NCBI GenBank assembly: GCA_023440945.1
Contig: JAEZRL010000377.1
Coordinates: 1 to 6,214 of the forward strand
Direction of reading: 5' to 3'
DNA from: Bacteroidota bacterium
Lineage (GTDB): Bacteria; Bacteroidota; Bacteroidia; Chitinophagales; Chitinophagaceae
DNA length: 6,214 nucleotides
Positions 1 through 4,710 of this stretch are shown here, piece after piece. Position numbers and translations under genes: made by a program. The notes beneath the pieces were generated by a model. The model saw only the letters and a program-made list of their open reading frames with translations. It had not been told where the DNA came from and did not search any database. How positions within the stretch are numbered: position 1 is the stretch's first letter; every line of letters begins with the position of its first letter.

Positions 1-2
1 TT

Positions 3-140
3 GATATGAACGGAAATACAGTTTTAAAACAGGTGCTATCAGGTAACGGTACTGATATTTCAAAGCTTGCCGCAGGTAATTATGTTATACGGCTTAGAAT
101 GAAGGGGCAAATCAAATCGTTTAAGCTGGTGAAGCTTTAG
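3..140 (+). CDS. C-terminal end of a secreted protein with a type A T9SS sorting domain (5' partial)
   Basis: Only the last 45 residues are in the window; the gene begins upstream. The frame runs open from the left edge to TAG at 138-140. The tail reads DMNGNTVLKQVL, then SKLAAGNYVIRLRMKGQ and ends FKLVKL. This is the usual layout of the type IX secretion C-terminal domain of Bacteroidota: a turn with N-G, a 'L..G.Y.(I/V)R' strand and a short basic-hydrophobic terminal strand. In that family the domain directs an exported protein through the outer membrane and is normally removed or used to anchor the cargo on the surface. The catalytic or binding part of the protein lies outside the window, so its function cannot be stated. 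A weak hairpin follows at 170-185. Confidence 0.85.
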   Translation, partial: DMNGNTVLKQVLSGNGTDISKLAAGNYVIRLRMKGQIKSFKLVKL

Positions 141-169
141 AAACATCAAAATTGTAAGTTGGATATCTC

Positions 170-185
170 TAACACAAAAGTGTTA
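170..185 (+). other. Small perfect hairpin between the T9SS-cargo gene and the next promoter
   Basis: TAACAC and GTGTTA form a perfect 6-bp stem around an AAAA loop, 29 bases after the stop of the T9SS-cargo gene. There is no run of T after it, so it is a poor intrinsic terminator. Its right arm ends immediately before the TTG of the promoter at 186, so it could equally be a protein site next to the promoter or chance. Confidence 0.3.
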
Positions 186-216
186 TTGCAGGAAAGCATT
201 GTTCTGAATAGGTTTG
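186..216 (+). promoter_or_regulatory. Bacteroidota-type promoter (TTG-N20-TAGGTTTG) for the EthD/ADH operon
   Basis: TTG at 186-188 is followed after 20 bases by TAGGTTTG at 209-216. This fits the known Bacteroidota primary-sigma consensus, a -33 TTG and a -7 TAnnTTTG about 19-21 bases apart, with no mismatch. Transcription should start near 222-224, giving a leader of roughly 27 bases before the GTG at 250. Because the promoter occupies 209-216, the in-frame TTG at 214 cannot be the start codon of the next gene when that gene is transcribed from here. Confidence 0.75.
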
Positions 217-249
217 TTCACGATTCCTAATTACACAAAACTACTCGCA

Positions 250-570
250 GTGATAAAAGTAACTGTTCTCTACCCGCATGAAGAGAATAAACATTTTGAT
301 GTAGAGTATTATTTAAACAATCACATTCCGTTCGTGAAAAAACTTATAGGCAGTGTATGCAAAAAAGTGGAAGTAGAAAAAGGAATTAGCGGAGCTGCAC
401 GTGGTTCAACACCGGCACATACAATTATCGGTTGTTTATATTTTGATTCAATTGAAGATTTTCAAAGTTCATTTGGTGCAAATGCAAATGAGATAGTGGC
501 TGACGTGCCCAACTTTACAAACATTAATCCTGCCTTGCAGATAAGTGAAGTTCTTCTTTCAAAACTTTAA
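250..570 (+). CDS. EthD family protein (small dimeric alpha/beta-barrel)
   Basis: This is a 106-residue protein when read from GTG at 250. It begins with the family's usual N-terminus, (M)IKVTVLYP, followed by F-D-V-E-YY-x-x-H-x-P (Asp17, Tyr20-21, His25, Pro27), G-x-x-Y-F-D-S around residues 61-67, FQSSFG at 71-76, and a last strand LQISEVLL. The length and this order of motifs match EthD-type proteins, which fold as dimeric ferredoxin-like alpha/beta barrels. The founding member is encoded with a cytochrome P450 ether-degradation system, but no such partner is seen here and the biochemical role of most members is unknown. The frame stays open upstream to a TTG at 214, but that TTG lies inside the -7 promoter box, and GTG 250 gives the expected start. 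It is probably first in an operon; the next gene begins 18 bases after its stop. No signal peptide, so cytoplasmic. Confidence 0.85.
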   Translation: MIKVTVLYPHEENKHFDVEYYLNNHIPFVKKLIGSVCKKVEVEKGISGAARGSTPAHTIIGCLYFDSIEDFQSSFGANANEIVADVPNFTNINPALQISEVLLSKL

Positions 571-588
571 TCATATAAAACCAGCCTT

Positions 589-998
589 ATGAGAAAGTTT
601 TTTATCATCCTTGCGCTCGCAACCATATCAAAATTCTCTTTTGCGCAACAATTACAAAAAGGAAATCTTATTGGCGTCCACATTATAACGGTAACACTTC
701 AGCCCGGTGTTTCCATGGAACAGCTTGAAAACTTCTATGTCAATACCTTAATTCCGGCCTATGAAAAGGCATTTGAAGGCACTAAAGGATATTTAATAAA
801 AGGAAGAAGAGGTGAAAACGAAAATAAGTTAGGCATATGTGGTGGTTCAATACGGAGCAGGATAGGGACAAATATTTTACAATTGATGGTTTAACCGAAC
901 TAGGTAATGCAGCAATGGCGAAGGTGCAGCAATTGGATAATGAGAGAGATAATCTAGCTACTGAAGCAGACAGCTTTACTGACTGGCTGTTACAATAA
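589..998 (+). pseudogene. Exported small protein, probable dimeric alpha/beta-barrel type, broken by a one-base frameshift
   Basis: The gene starts at ATG 589 with a clear signal peptide: MRKFF, then a hydrophobic stretch to about residue 18, and a likely signal peptidase I cut after FSFA (residues 16-19). The mature part begins with strand-like GVHIITVTLQPGV, then a helix MEQLENFYVNTLIPAYEKAF and KGYLIKGRRGENENKLGI. Frame 1 then turns to nonsense and stops at 894. From about 837 another frame continues plausibly with MWWFNTEQDRDKYF, then TELGNAAMAKVQQLDNERD, and ends FTDWLLQ at TAA 996-998. Restoring one base near 835-840 gives one protein of about 136 residues. The strand-helix-strand layout and the 'WWF.....RDKYF' ending resemble NIPSNAP/EthD-like dimeric barrels (inference); the exact family is not recognised. 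It could be a true pseudogene or an assembly error. The next gene starts 27 bases later, so it belongs to the same operon. Confidence 0.75.
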
Positions 999-1025
999 CC
1001 TTTTAGATACCGAAAAAATTTTGTT

Positions 1026-2072
1026 ATGATACCCACCAAATCTTACGCCGCACAGTCTGCAGGCGCGACGCTCTCTCCCTATAATTTCGAAAGAAGAACA
1101 CCCGGCCCGCATGATGTTGAAATAGATATTTTGTATTGCGGTGTTTGCCATACAGATATTCATTTCATAAATAATGACTGGGGCATTTCCGTTTATCCTA
1201 TGGTGCCGGGTCATGAAATTATAGGAAGAGTTGTATCAGTAGGCGACCATGTGAAAAAGTTTAAACCAGGTAATATGGCAGGCGTTGGCTGTTTGGTTGA
1301 TTCCTGTCGCGATTGTGAATATTGTAACGATGGATTGGAACAATACTGCTCAAATGGTGCTGTTTATACTTACAGCGCTTATGAAAAAGATGGTACAACC
1401 ATTACGCAAGTTGGTTATTCGTCGAAGATTGTTGTAGATGAACGATTTGTTCTGAAAATACCCGAAAGTCTCGCTCCGGATAAAGCTGCACCTTTATTGT
1501 GTGCCGGTATTACAACCTACTCACCTTTGCGTTTATGGAAAGTGGGGAAAGGTCACAAGGTAGCCATCATCGGTTTGGGTGGACTTGGGCACATGGCCGT
1601 GAAGTTTGCCGTTTCTTTTGGTGCGGATGTAACGGTGTTAAGTACTTCTCCTGAGAAGAAAGAAGATGCAGAGCGGCTCGGTGCGCACAATTTTGTAGTT
1701 ACCACAGATGAAGAACAATTAAAGCGTGTTGCTAATACTTTTGATTTTATACTCGATACATTATCAGCTACGCACGATTACAATAAATATGTGGGTCTGT
1801 TAAAAACGGGTGGTACATTGATATGTGTAGGATTGCCAACAGAGCCTATCCAGGTTCCTTCCTTCAATATAGTCTTTACAAAAAAATGCATTGCCGGTTC
1901 ATTGATCGGAGGCTTACCGGAAACACAGGAAATGCTTGACTATTGCGCTGAAAATAACATTACAGCAGATGTAGAGGTAATTCCAATTCAGCAAATAAAT
2001 GAAGCCTATAAAAGAATGCTGAATAGCGATGTGAAATATCGTTTTGTTATTGATATAAGTTCTTTACAATAA
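1026..2072 (+). CDS. Zinc-dependent NADP(H) alcohol/aldehyde dehydrogenase, YahK/CAD-like (MDR superfamily)
   Basis: This 348-residue protein is full length for the cinnamyl-alcohol-dehydrogenase/YahK group of medium-chain dehydrogenases, which interconvert aldehydes and alcohols in the cytoplasm. The catalytic zinc ligands are visible: Cys38 in YCGVCHTD, His63-Glu64 in VPGHE, and Cys159 in LLCAG. The structural zinc lobe has Cys94, Cys97, Cys100 and Cys108 (SCRDCEYCNDGLEQYC). The Rossmann fold carries GLGGLG at 183-188. The second beta strand ends in STSPEKK (206-212) without the acidic residue that binds NAD, which in this family points to NADP(H). The substrate cannot be deduced; members usually have broad specificity and in vivo mostly reduce aldehydes. 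Third gene of the probable operon, 27 bases after the frameshifted gene and 77 bases before the NTF2-like gene. No separate TAnnTTTG box is seen directly upstream. Confidence 0.95.
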   Translation: MIPTKSYAAQSAGATLSPYNFERRTPGPHDVEIDILYCGVCHTDIHFINNDWGISVYPMVPGHEIIGRVVSVGDHVKKFKPGNMAGVGCLVDSCRDCEYCNDGLEQYCSNGAVYTYSAYEKDGTTITQVGYSSKIVVDERFVLKIPESLAPDKAAPLLCAGITTYSPLRLWKVGKGHKVAIIGLGGLGHMAVKFAVSFGADVTVLSTSPEKKEDAERLGAHNFVVTTDEEQLKRVANTFDFILDTLSATHDYNKYVGLLKTGGTLICVGLPTEPIQVPSFNIVFTKKCIAGSLIGGLPETQEMLDYCAENNITADVEVIPIQQINEAYKRMLNSDVKYRFVIDISSLQ

Positions 2073-2149
2073 AATAAGTAACCGGTGTCAATCAAAGTTC
2101 TTTAAAGGCATAAAGGCGTTTCTCTTTTAACGCATTAATAAAATTAATT

Positions 2150-2533
2150 ATGAACATACGTAATAATGAACTATCAAATATTCAAAAAACAGTGCAGCTT
2201 TATATTGATGGTGTCAGGGAAGGAAATACGGAAATGTTACGCAAAGCCTTTCATCCAAAAGCAATGATGTATGGAAGCAGCGGTGATAATGTTACGATAG
2301 TTGATATAGAAGGATTGTATGCTTTTGTGGATGATAATGAGGCTCCTTCCAAAAAAGGAGAACCGCATCAGTGTTTTATTACGGCTATTGACTATGCAGG
2401 TAACGTTGCATTTGTAGAAATGACAGAAGAATCGTCACATGGCTTCGATTTTACTAATCTTTTTCAACTTTTAAAGATCAACGATAACTGGGTAATTGTG
2501 AGCAAAGCTTATAATGCTGTAAAGAAGAGTTGA
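2150..2533 (+). CDS. NTF2-like protein, putative lumazine-binding family
   Basis: This 127-residue protein has the NTF2/SnoaL-like cone layout. A long first helix (IQKTVQLYIDGVREGN, about 11-26) leads into LRKAFHP (30-36). Beta strands follow around 74-92 (CFITAIDYAGNVAFVEM), and it closes with FTNLFQLLKINDNWVIVSKA (101-120). The 'Y.DG...G....L..AFHP.A' opening and the 'F.N.FQLLK....W.IV.K' ending are typical of the Lumazine_bd_2-type NTF2 proteins common in Bacteroidota. Such proteins may bind a small molecule in the cone or act as enzymes; lumazine binding is a family label, not something shown here. No signal peptide. It is the last gene before the terminator at 2590-2625. The 77-base gap before it has an AT-rich leader but no full promoter match, so read-through from the dehydrogenase gene is likely. 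Confidence 0.85.
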   Translation: MNIRNNELSNIQKTVQLYIDGVREGNTEMLRKAFHPKAMMYGSSGDNVTIVDIEGLYAFVDDNEAPSKKGEPHQCFITAIDYAGNVAFVEMTEESSHGFDFTNLFQLLKINDNWVIVSKAYNAVKKS

Positions 2534-2589
2534 AACCATATGTAAGTGCATTTAAGAATGCACATTCTTCCAAACCTTCATAAATGATC

Positions 2590-2625
2590 AAAAAAAGAGG
2601 CTGTCTTTAAGACAGCCCTTTTTTT
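2590..2625. terminator. Bidirectional intrinsic terminator between convergent operons
   Basis: GGCTGTC (2599-2605) and GACAGCC (2611-2617) form a perfect 7-bp GC-rich stem around a TTTAA loop. A run of seven T follows (2619-2625) and a run of seven A precedes (2590-2596), so the element works on either strand. It lies 56 bases after the NTF2-like gene and 113 bases beyond the stop of the minus-strand 83-aa gene, and probably ends both transcripts. Confidence 0.9.
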
Positions 2626-2738
2626 ATCTGTTTTCTTCCTGCTTTGTTTATTGAGTGAAGTATGAAAACGTTGTTGAAGCGGAAAGACAAACACCGACTA
2701 TTATTCCGTTTTTTCGCTCTAAAAAAGACTTTATCAAA

Positions 2739-2990
2739 TTATGCGATTGCAAGTTTTGTAAACTCACTGCCATTGAACATGCGACATAAAGTATAGTCTT
2801 TAGATTTTTTCCATTGTTCAAAATTGGCTTCAGAAACAATACGCCAGAAATTCTTTGACTTCAGTTCGTCAAAATCAGGTGTTTGGATAAAGATTCCTGT
2901 TACCATATTCCTGGTTTTGAAACTTATTTTAACCGGTGCTTCCGGTTTGTTGTTCATCGAAAAGAATTTTTCAATTTGCTCTGTTGTCAT
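2739..2990 (-). CDS. Conserved-looking 83-residue protein of unknown function
   Basis: An 83-residue protein with normal codon structure and no shadow-like features: MTTEQIEKFFSMNN, then VKISFKTRNMVTGIFIQT (strand-turn-strand), DFDELKSKNFWRIVSE (about 39-54) and a C-terminal RMFNGSEFTKLAIA. The first strands recall small beta-rich RNA- or protein-binding folds, but no named domain is recognised, and no function is assigned. No signal peptide or membrane segment. It follows the cold-shock-domain gene on the same strand after 142 bases. No TAnnTTTG box or terminator was found in that gap, so co-transcription is plausible, which would place it in an RNA-handling or stress setting (inference). 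The leader before ATG 2990 is A/T-rich, as is usual in Bacteroidota. Transcription probably ends at the bidirectional terminator at 2590-2625. Confidence 0.8.
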   Translation of the reverse strand: MTTEQIEKFFSMNNKPEAPVKISFKTRNMVTGIFIQTPDFDELKSKNFWRIVSEANFEQWKKSKDYTLCRMFNGSEFTKLAIA

Positions 2991-3132
2991 AATAGATAAT
3001 TAATAGTAATAAATAAGATTATGTGTTTAGTTTAACGCATTTTTTAATTGAGATCATATCGGGGATATTTCATCTGTATTCTTGTATTACGCCTGTTTTT
3101 GCCTGTGTAATGATCCCGGAAATAAAATCAGG

Positions 3133-3579
3133 TCAGTTTATTTTTTTAACCTGCACTGCATTAATGCCTTTAGGTCCGCGTTCTGTTTGAAAACTTACCC
3201 TGTCATTTTCTTTTATTGCTTCCGTCAATTGATTTACATGAACAAAAATGCTTTGTTTTGTTATGGCATCTTTAATAAAGCCATAGCCTTTCGTATCATT
3301 AAAAAAATCTACCACGCCTTCTCTTTCTGCATCTTCTTCTGTGCGAACAGGCACACCGGTATTCATGTCTTCCTGCTTAAAAACTTTCCTTTTTTTAGGA
3401 TCGGGAGGCGTTGTTGAAAGATTACCATTCTCATCAATATAAGCCATCATGTCTTCAAGCGATTTGCCTTTTGTAGCATTCGCTTTTCGCTCCTGCATCT
3501 TTTCCATTTTTTCCTGCTTCTGCTTTAATCTTTTTTTCTCCTTTTCTTTTTTGTTAAATGTTTCTTTTGATTTTGCCAT
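3133..3579 (-). CDS. Cold-shock-domain protein with a long charged N-terminal extension
   Basis: In this 148-residue protein the C-terminal 60 or so residues (about 87-148) are a cold-shock domain. It shows REGVVDFFNDTKGYGFIKD with RNP1 (KGYGFI, 97-102) and RNP2 (SIFVHV, 110-115), then DRVSFQTERGPKGINAVQV, all standard for single-stranded RNA/DNA binding of the CspA type. Unlike the roughly 65-70-residue CspA proteins, it carries about 85 extra residues. Residues 1-40 are almost entirely Lys/Glu/Gln/Arg and probably helical or coiled coil. A linker with DMMAYIDENGNLSTTPPDPKKRK follows; 'YIDENGN(L/I)(S/T)xTPPDP' is a recurring linker in Bacteroidota members of this family (from memory). Likely role: RNA chaperone or translation aid in the cytoplasm. 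No exact promoter box was found upstream, but the leader region holds two inverted repeats. The 83-aa gene lies 142 bases downstream. Confidence 0.93.
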   Translation of the reverse strand: MAKSKETFNKKEKEKKRLKQKQEKMEKMQERKANATKGKSLEDMMAYIDENGNLSTTPPDPKKRKVFKQEDMNTGVPVRTEEDAEREGVVDFFNDTKGYGFIKDAITKQSIFVHVNQLTEAIKENDRVSFQTERGPKGINAVQVKKIN

Positions 3580-3681
3580 GTATTATTTTTCTTTAATATG
3601 CTAATTTCTCTTTGTCTGCTAGCTCTTTTTTAAAATAGTTCCTAATCCTTCTCACTGTTTTTAAACCTAAGTTGTGAACAT

Positions 3682-3700
3682 AATTGTTCAGTAAACAATT
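3682..3700. promoter_or_regulatory. Perfect inverted repeat, possible operator or leader hairpin of the cold-shock gene
   Basis: AATTGTT, a 5-base spacer CAGTA and AACAATT form a perfect 7-7 inverted repeat 103 bases upstream of the cold-shock ATG. The 19-base size suits a dimeric regulator site, and if transcribed it forms an AT-rich hairpin that would melt easily with temperature. It lies just upstream of the near-match -7 box at 3662-3669. Function is inference. Confidence 0.35.
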
Positions 3701-3753
3701 TCTTCATGAATAAAACCTGAAAAAGTGGAAACAAACGTGAGAGAAGGATAAAG

Positions 3754-3773
3754 TTTACTTTAAACAAAGTAAA
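3754..3773. promoter_or_regulatory. Second perfect inverted repeat upstream of the cold-shock gene
   Basis: TTTACTTT, spacer AAAC, AAAGTAAA: a perfect 8-8 inverted repeat with a 4-base loop, 175 bases upstream of the cold-shock start. It is not followed by a T run on either strand beyond its own arms, so it is not a typical terminator. It may be an AT-rich leader hairpin or a regulator site. Confidence 0.3.
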
Positions 3774-3989
3774 AGTTCCGATTTTCTTAAATATGCTCTT
3801 ACAACTCAATGTAACGAAGATAAGCATTTAAACAGGGTTTAAGGCATTTAGTTTGTTAAAAGCCGTGTAGCTCAGGCTTAGTGCCTGATTTTCATCCTTG
3901 CTTCTTTTCGTCTTTTCGTGAAACAATAGGGAGCACGAAGCTTGGCTCGGCTTAGTTCCAAATAAATCGTAATGTGAATGTCCATTCCG

Positions 3990-4021
3990 GTTACTTCTTT
4001 GGCTTGATGGAAGAATGTAAC
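3990..4021. repeat. Degenerate palindromic intergenic repeat, copy A
   Basis: GTTAC-TTCTT and AAGAA-TGTAAC flank a centre reading GGCTTGATGG, making an imperfect palindrome. The right half, CTTGATGGAAGAATGTAA, aligns with CTTGATGCAAAGAAAGTAA at 6163-6182, allowing one gap and a few substitutions, and both copies have AATAAAT some 15-40 bases upstream. It resembles dispersed 'TTACTTTCTTTG ... CAAAGAAAGTAA' palindromes of Bacteroidota intergenic DNA (from memory). The copy overlaps no accepted gene. Confidence 0.45.
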
Positions 4022-4078
4022 AAAGAATATCAGGAACAGATGATATACAGCCATCCGTTCATCCACACAGCAAATCCC

Positions 4079-4231
4079 TTAACTACCTCTGTTTGCCCCG
4101 GTCGATCTTACCTTTTTAACACTGGTAGAGGGTTTGGAATTGGTCTTCATAAACTTCGAACCTTTTCCTTTATTTTTCTGATTTTCAGAAGATAAACTAT
4201 CATTCTTTTTGTTATTCTTTGGTAGTGACAT
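4079..4231 (-). CDS. Small, highly basic 50-residue protein, unknown function
   Basis: ATG at 4231 (minus strand) to TAA at 4081-4079. The protein begins MSLPKNNKKNDSLSSENQKN, continues KGKGSKFMKTNSKP and ends STGANRGS. It has eleven Lys and two Arg against two acidic residues, many Asn/Ser/Gly, no hydrophobic core and no signal peptide, so it is probably disordered and nucleic-acid or ribosome associated (inference). Support that it is real: clean codon usage typical of low-complexity basic proteins, an exact TAGATTTG promoter box 23 bases upstream of the ATG, and an A-rich leader. Similar short basic proteins ending in a 'TGG/A-x-RGS' motif occur in Bacteroidota as hypothetical proteins (from memory, unverified). 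The cold-shock-domain gene lies 499 bases downstream on the same strand. A plus-strand open frame over the same bases (3974-4195) has a far less protein-like sequence. Confidence 0.65.
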   Translation of the reverse strand: MSLPKNNKKNDSLSSENQKNKGKGSKFMKTNSKPSTSVKKVRSTGANRGS

Positions 4232-4253
4232 GATTATATTTTTTTAGTTGATA

Positions 4254-4261
4254 CAAATCTA
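4254..4261 (-). promoter_or_regulatory. -7 promoter box (TAGATTTG) for the small basic protein gene
   Basis: On the minus strand TAGATTTG matches the Bacteroidota -7 consensus TAnnTTTG exactly. It lies 22 bases before the ATG at 4231, so the leader would be about 15 bases and A-rich. No TTG is seen 19-21 bases further upstream, so the -33 element is absent or weak. Confidence 0.5.
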
Positions 4262-4316
4262 TCTTTTTTTAATTAGCCTCGTATTCCCTCAGAGAAAAAA
4301 AGCAGCAACCAGGATA

Positions 4317-4332
4317 CAGGCCCTGCGGCCTG
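4317..4332. repeat. GC-rich intergenic hairpin
   Basis: CAGGCC, loop CTGC, GGCCTG: a perfect 6-bp stem of five G/C pairs and one A/T pair in otherwise AT-rich DNA, with no adjoining T run. On the minus strand a T7 run (4294-4300) follows only after 16 bases, too far for a normal terminator. Confidence 0.4.
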
Positions 4333-4374
4333 AGCAAAAAGAGTTAAAAAATTGAAAAGAGCTTGCTTTCAAAC

Positions 4375-4402
4375 ACTTATAACTTATCACTTATAACTCA
4401 AT
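4375..4402. repeat. Four-unit 7-bp tandem repeat (ACTTATA type)
   Basis: The bases read as consecutive heptamers ACTTATA, ACTTATC, ACTTATA, ACTCAAT, followed by AAC. Three units differ by one base and the fourth is decayed. Similar ACTTATA/ACTCATA heptamer tracts are scattered in Bacteroidota intergenic DNA (from memory). It is a microsatellite-like tract with no spacers, so not a CRISPR array. Confidence 0.65.
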
Positions 4403-4710
4403 AACACGAACACCCTTTCTTTTATCTCGTTTTATTTGTATTTTGTTTTCTGGCTTTCTGCTGCATAAAGACTGGCTTTCAATGAAAAACTCTCACTTGT
4501 GGGATTAGGTTGTTGCACTTTAGTATTTTGGAGTACGAATAACAGGCATATTATCTCTAAAGTCTTTTGCGTAGCGCAATTCCTCCATCATCCGCCCGGT
4601 AATGATAAATAGTAACATGGATATGCAATGCAATAATAGGTAAACAGCTTTGAAAGAGAAAGCCGGCAACTTACAGGGATTTCTTTTTTAATAATATTAA
4701 AACAACTGTT

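Larger units (their letters stand above)
3580..4078. other. Intergenic region upstream of the cold-shock gene, no convincing gene
   Basis: These 499 bases lie between two minus-strand genes. Open frames of about 60 residues exist on the minus strand (3642-3827, 3878-4066) and a 73-residue one on the plus strand, but all have Phe/Ile/Leu-rich or scrambled composition and one runs over the basic small gene, so none is accepted. The stretch contains inverted repeats at 3682-3700 and 3754-3773, a 6-bp hairpin TCAGGC/GCCTGA at 3872-3888, a CTTTTCGT doublet at 3904-3919 and a degenerate palindrome at 3990-4021. A near-match to the -7 box, TAGGTTTA on the minus strand (3662-3669), could serve the cold-shock gene but lacks a correctly spaced TTG. 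Confidence 0.6.
4262..4710. other. Intergenic region upstream of the lactonase-like lipoprotein gene
   Basis: This is 449 bases without an accepted gene. It contains a GC-rich hairpin (4317-4332), a 7-bp tandem repeat (4375-4402), a 9-bp direct repeat CTGGCTTTC at 4450-4458 and 4472-4480 (22-base period), and a short palindrome TTGCG-TAG-CGCAA (4567-4579). A 32-codon minus-strand frame at 4520-4618 is discussed as a finding. No exact TAnnTTTG box was found for the 4711 gene; CAGCTTTG near 4646-4653 is a one-mismatch candidate without a spaced TTG. Confidence 0.6.

Noticed and set aside
214..249. TTG-initiated N-terminal extension of the EthD protein (12 extra residues)
   Set aside because: The TTG is part of an exact -7 promoter box and the extra residues do not fit the family N-terminus; GTG 250 does.
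829..845. Programmed -1 ribosomal frameshift in the exported-protein gene
   Set aside because: No slippery heptamer at the junction and no obvious downstream stem; a one-base deletion or sequence error is simpler.
782..1214. Two minus-strand open frames (85 and 74 residues) across the frameshifted gene and the start of the dehydrogenase
   Set aside because: They are antisense to recognisable coding sequence and have composition expected of a reverse-strand shadow.
3642..3827. Minus-strand 61-residue open frame upstream of the cold-shock gene
   Set aside because: Very Phe/Leu-rich, spans both inverted repeats and lacks any domain-like pattern; more likely leader or spacer DNA.
3861..3935. 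tRNA-like stretch (GTGTAGCTCAG resembling a D-arm)
   Set aside because: No matching acceptor stem, anticodon arm or GGTTCGAATCC-type T-arm follows; only the D-arm-like string is present.
3878..4066. Minus-strand 62-residue open frame
   Set aside because: The FFVTFF-type sequence is what the palindromic repeat gives when translated, so it is a repeat artefact.
3974..4195. Plus-strand 73-residue open frame
   Set aside because: It runs through the palindromic repeat and antisense to the basic 50-aa gene, with scrambled, Phe-rich sequence and no promoter.
4375..4402. Mini CRISPR array
   Set aside because: The 7-base units are contiguous without spacers, and no cas genes are present.
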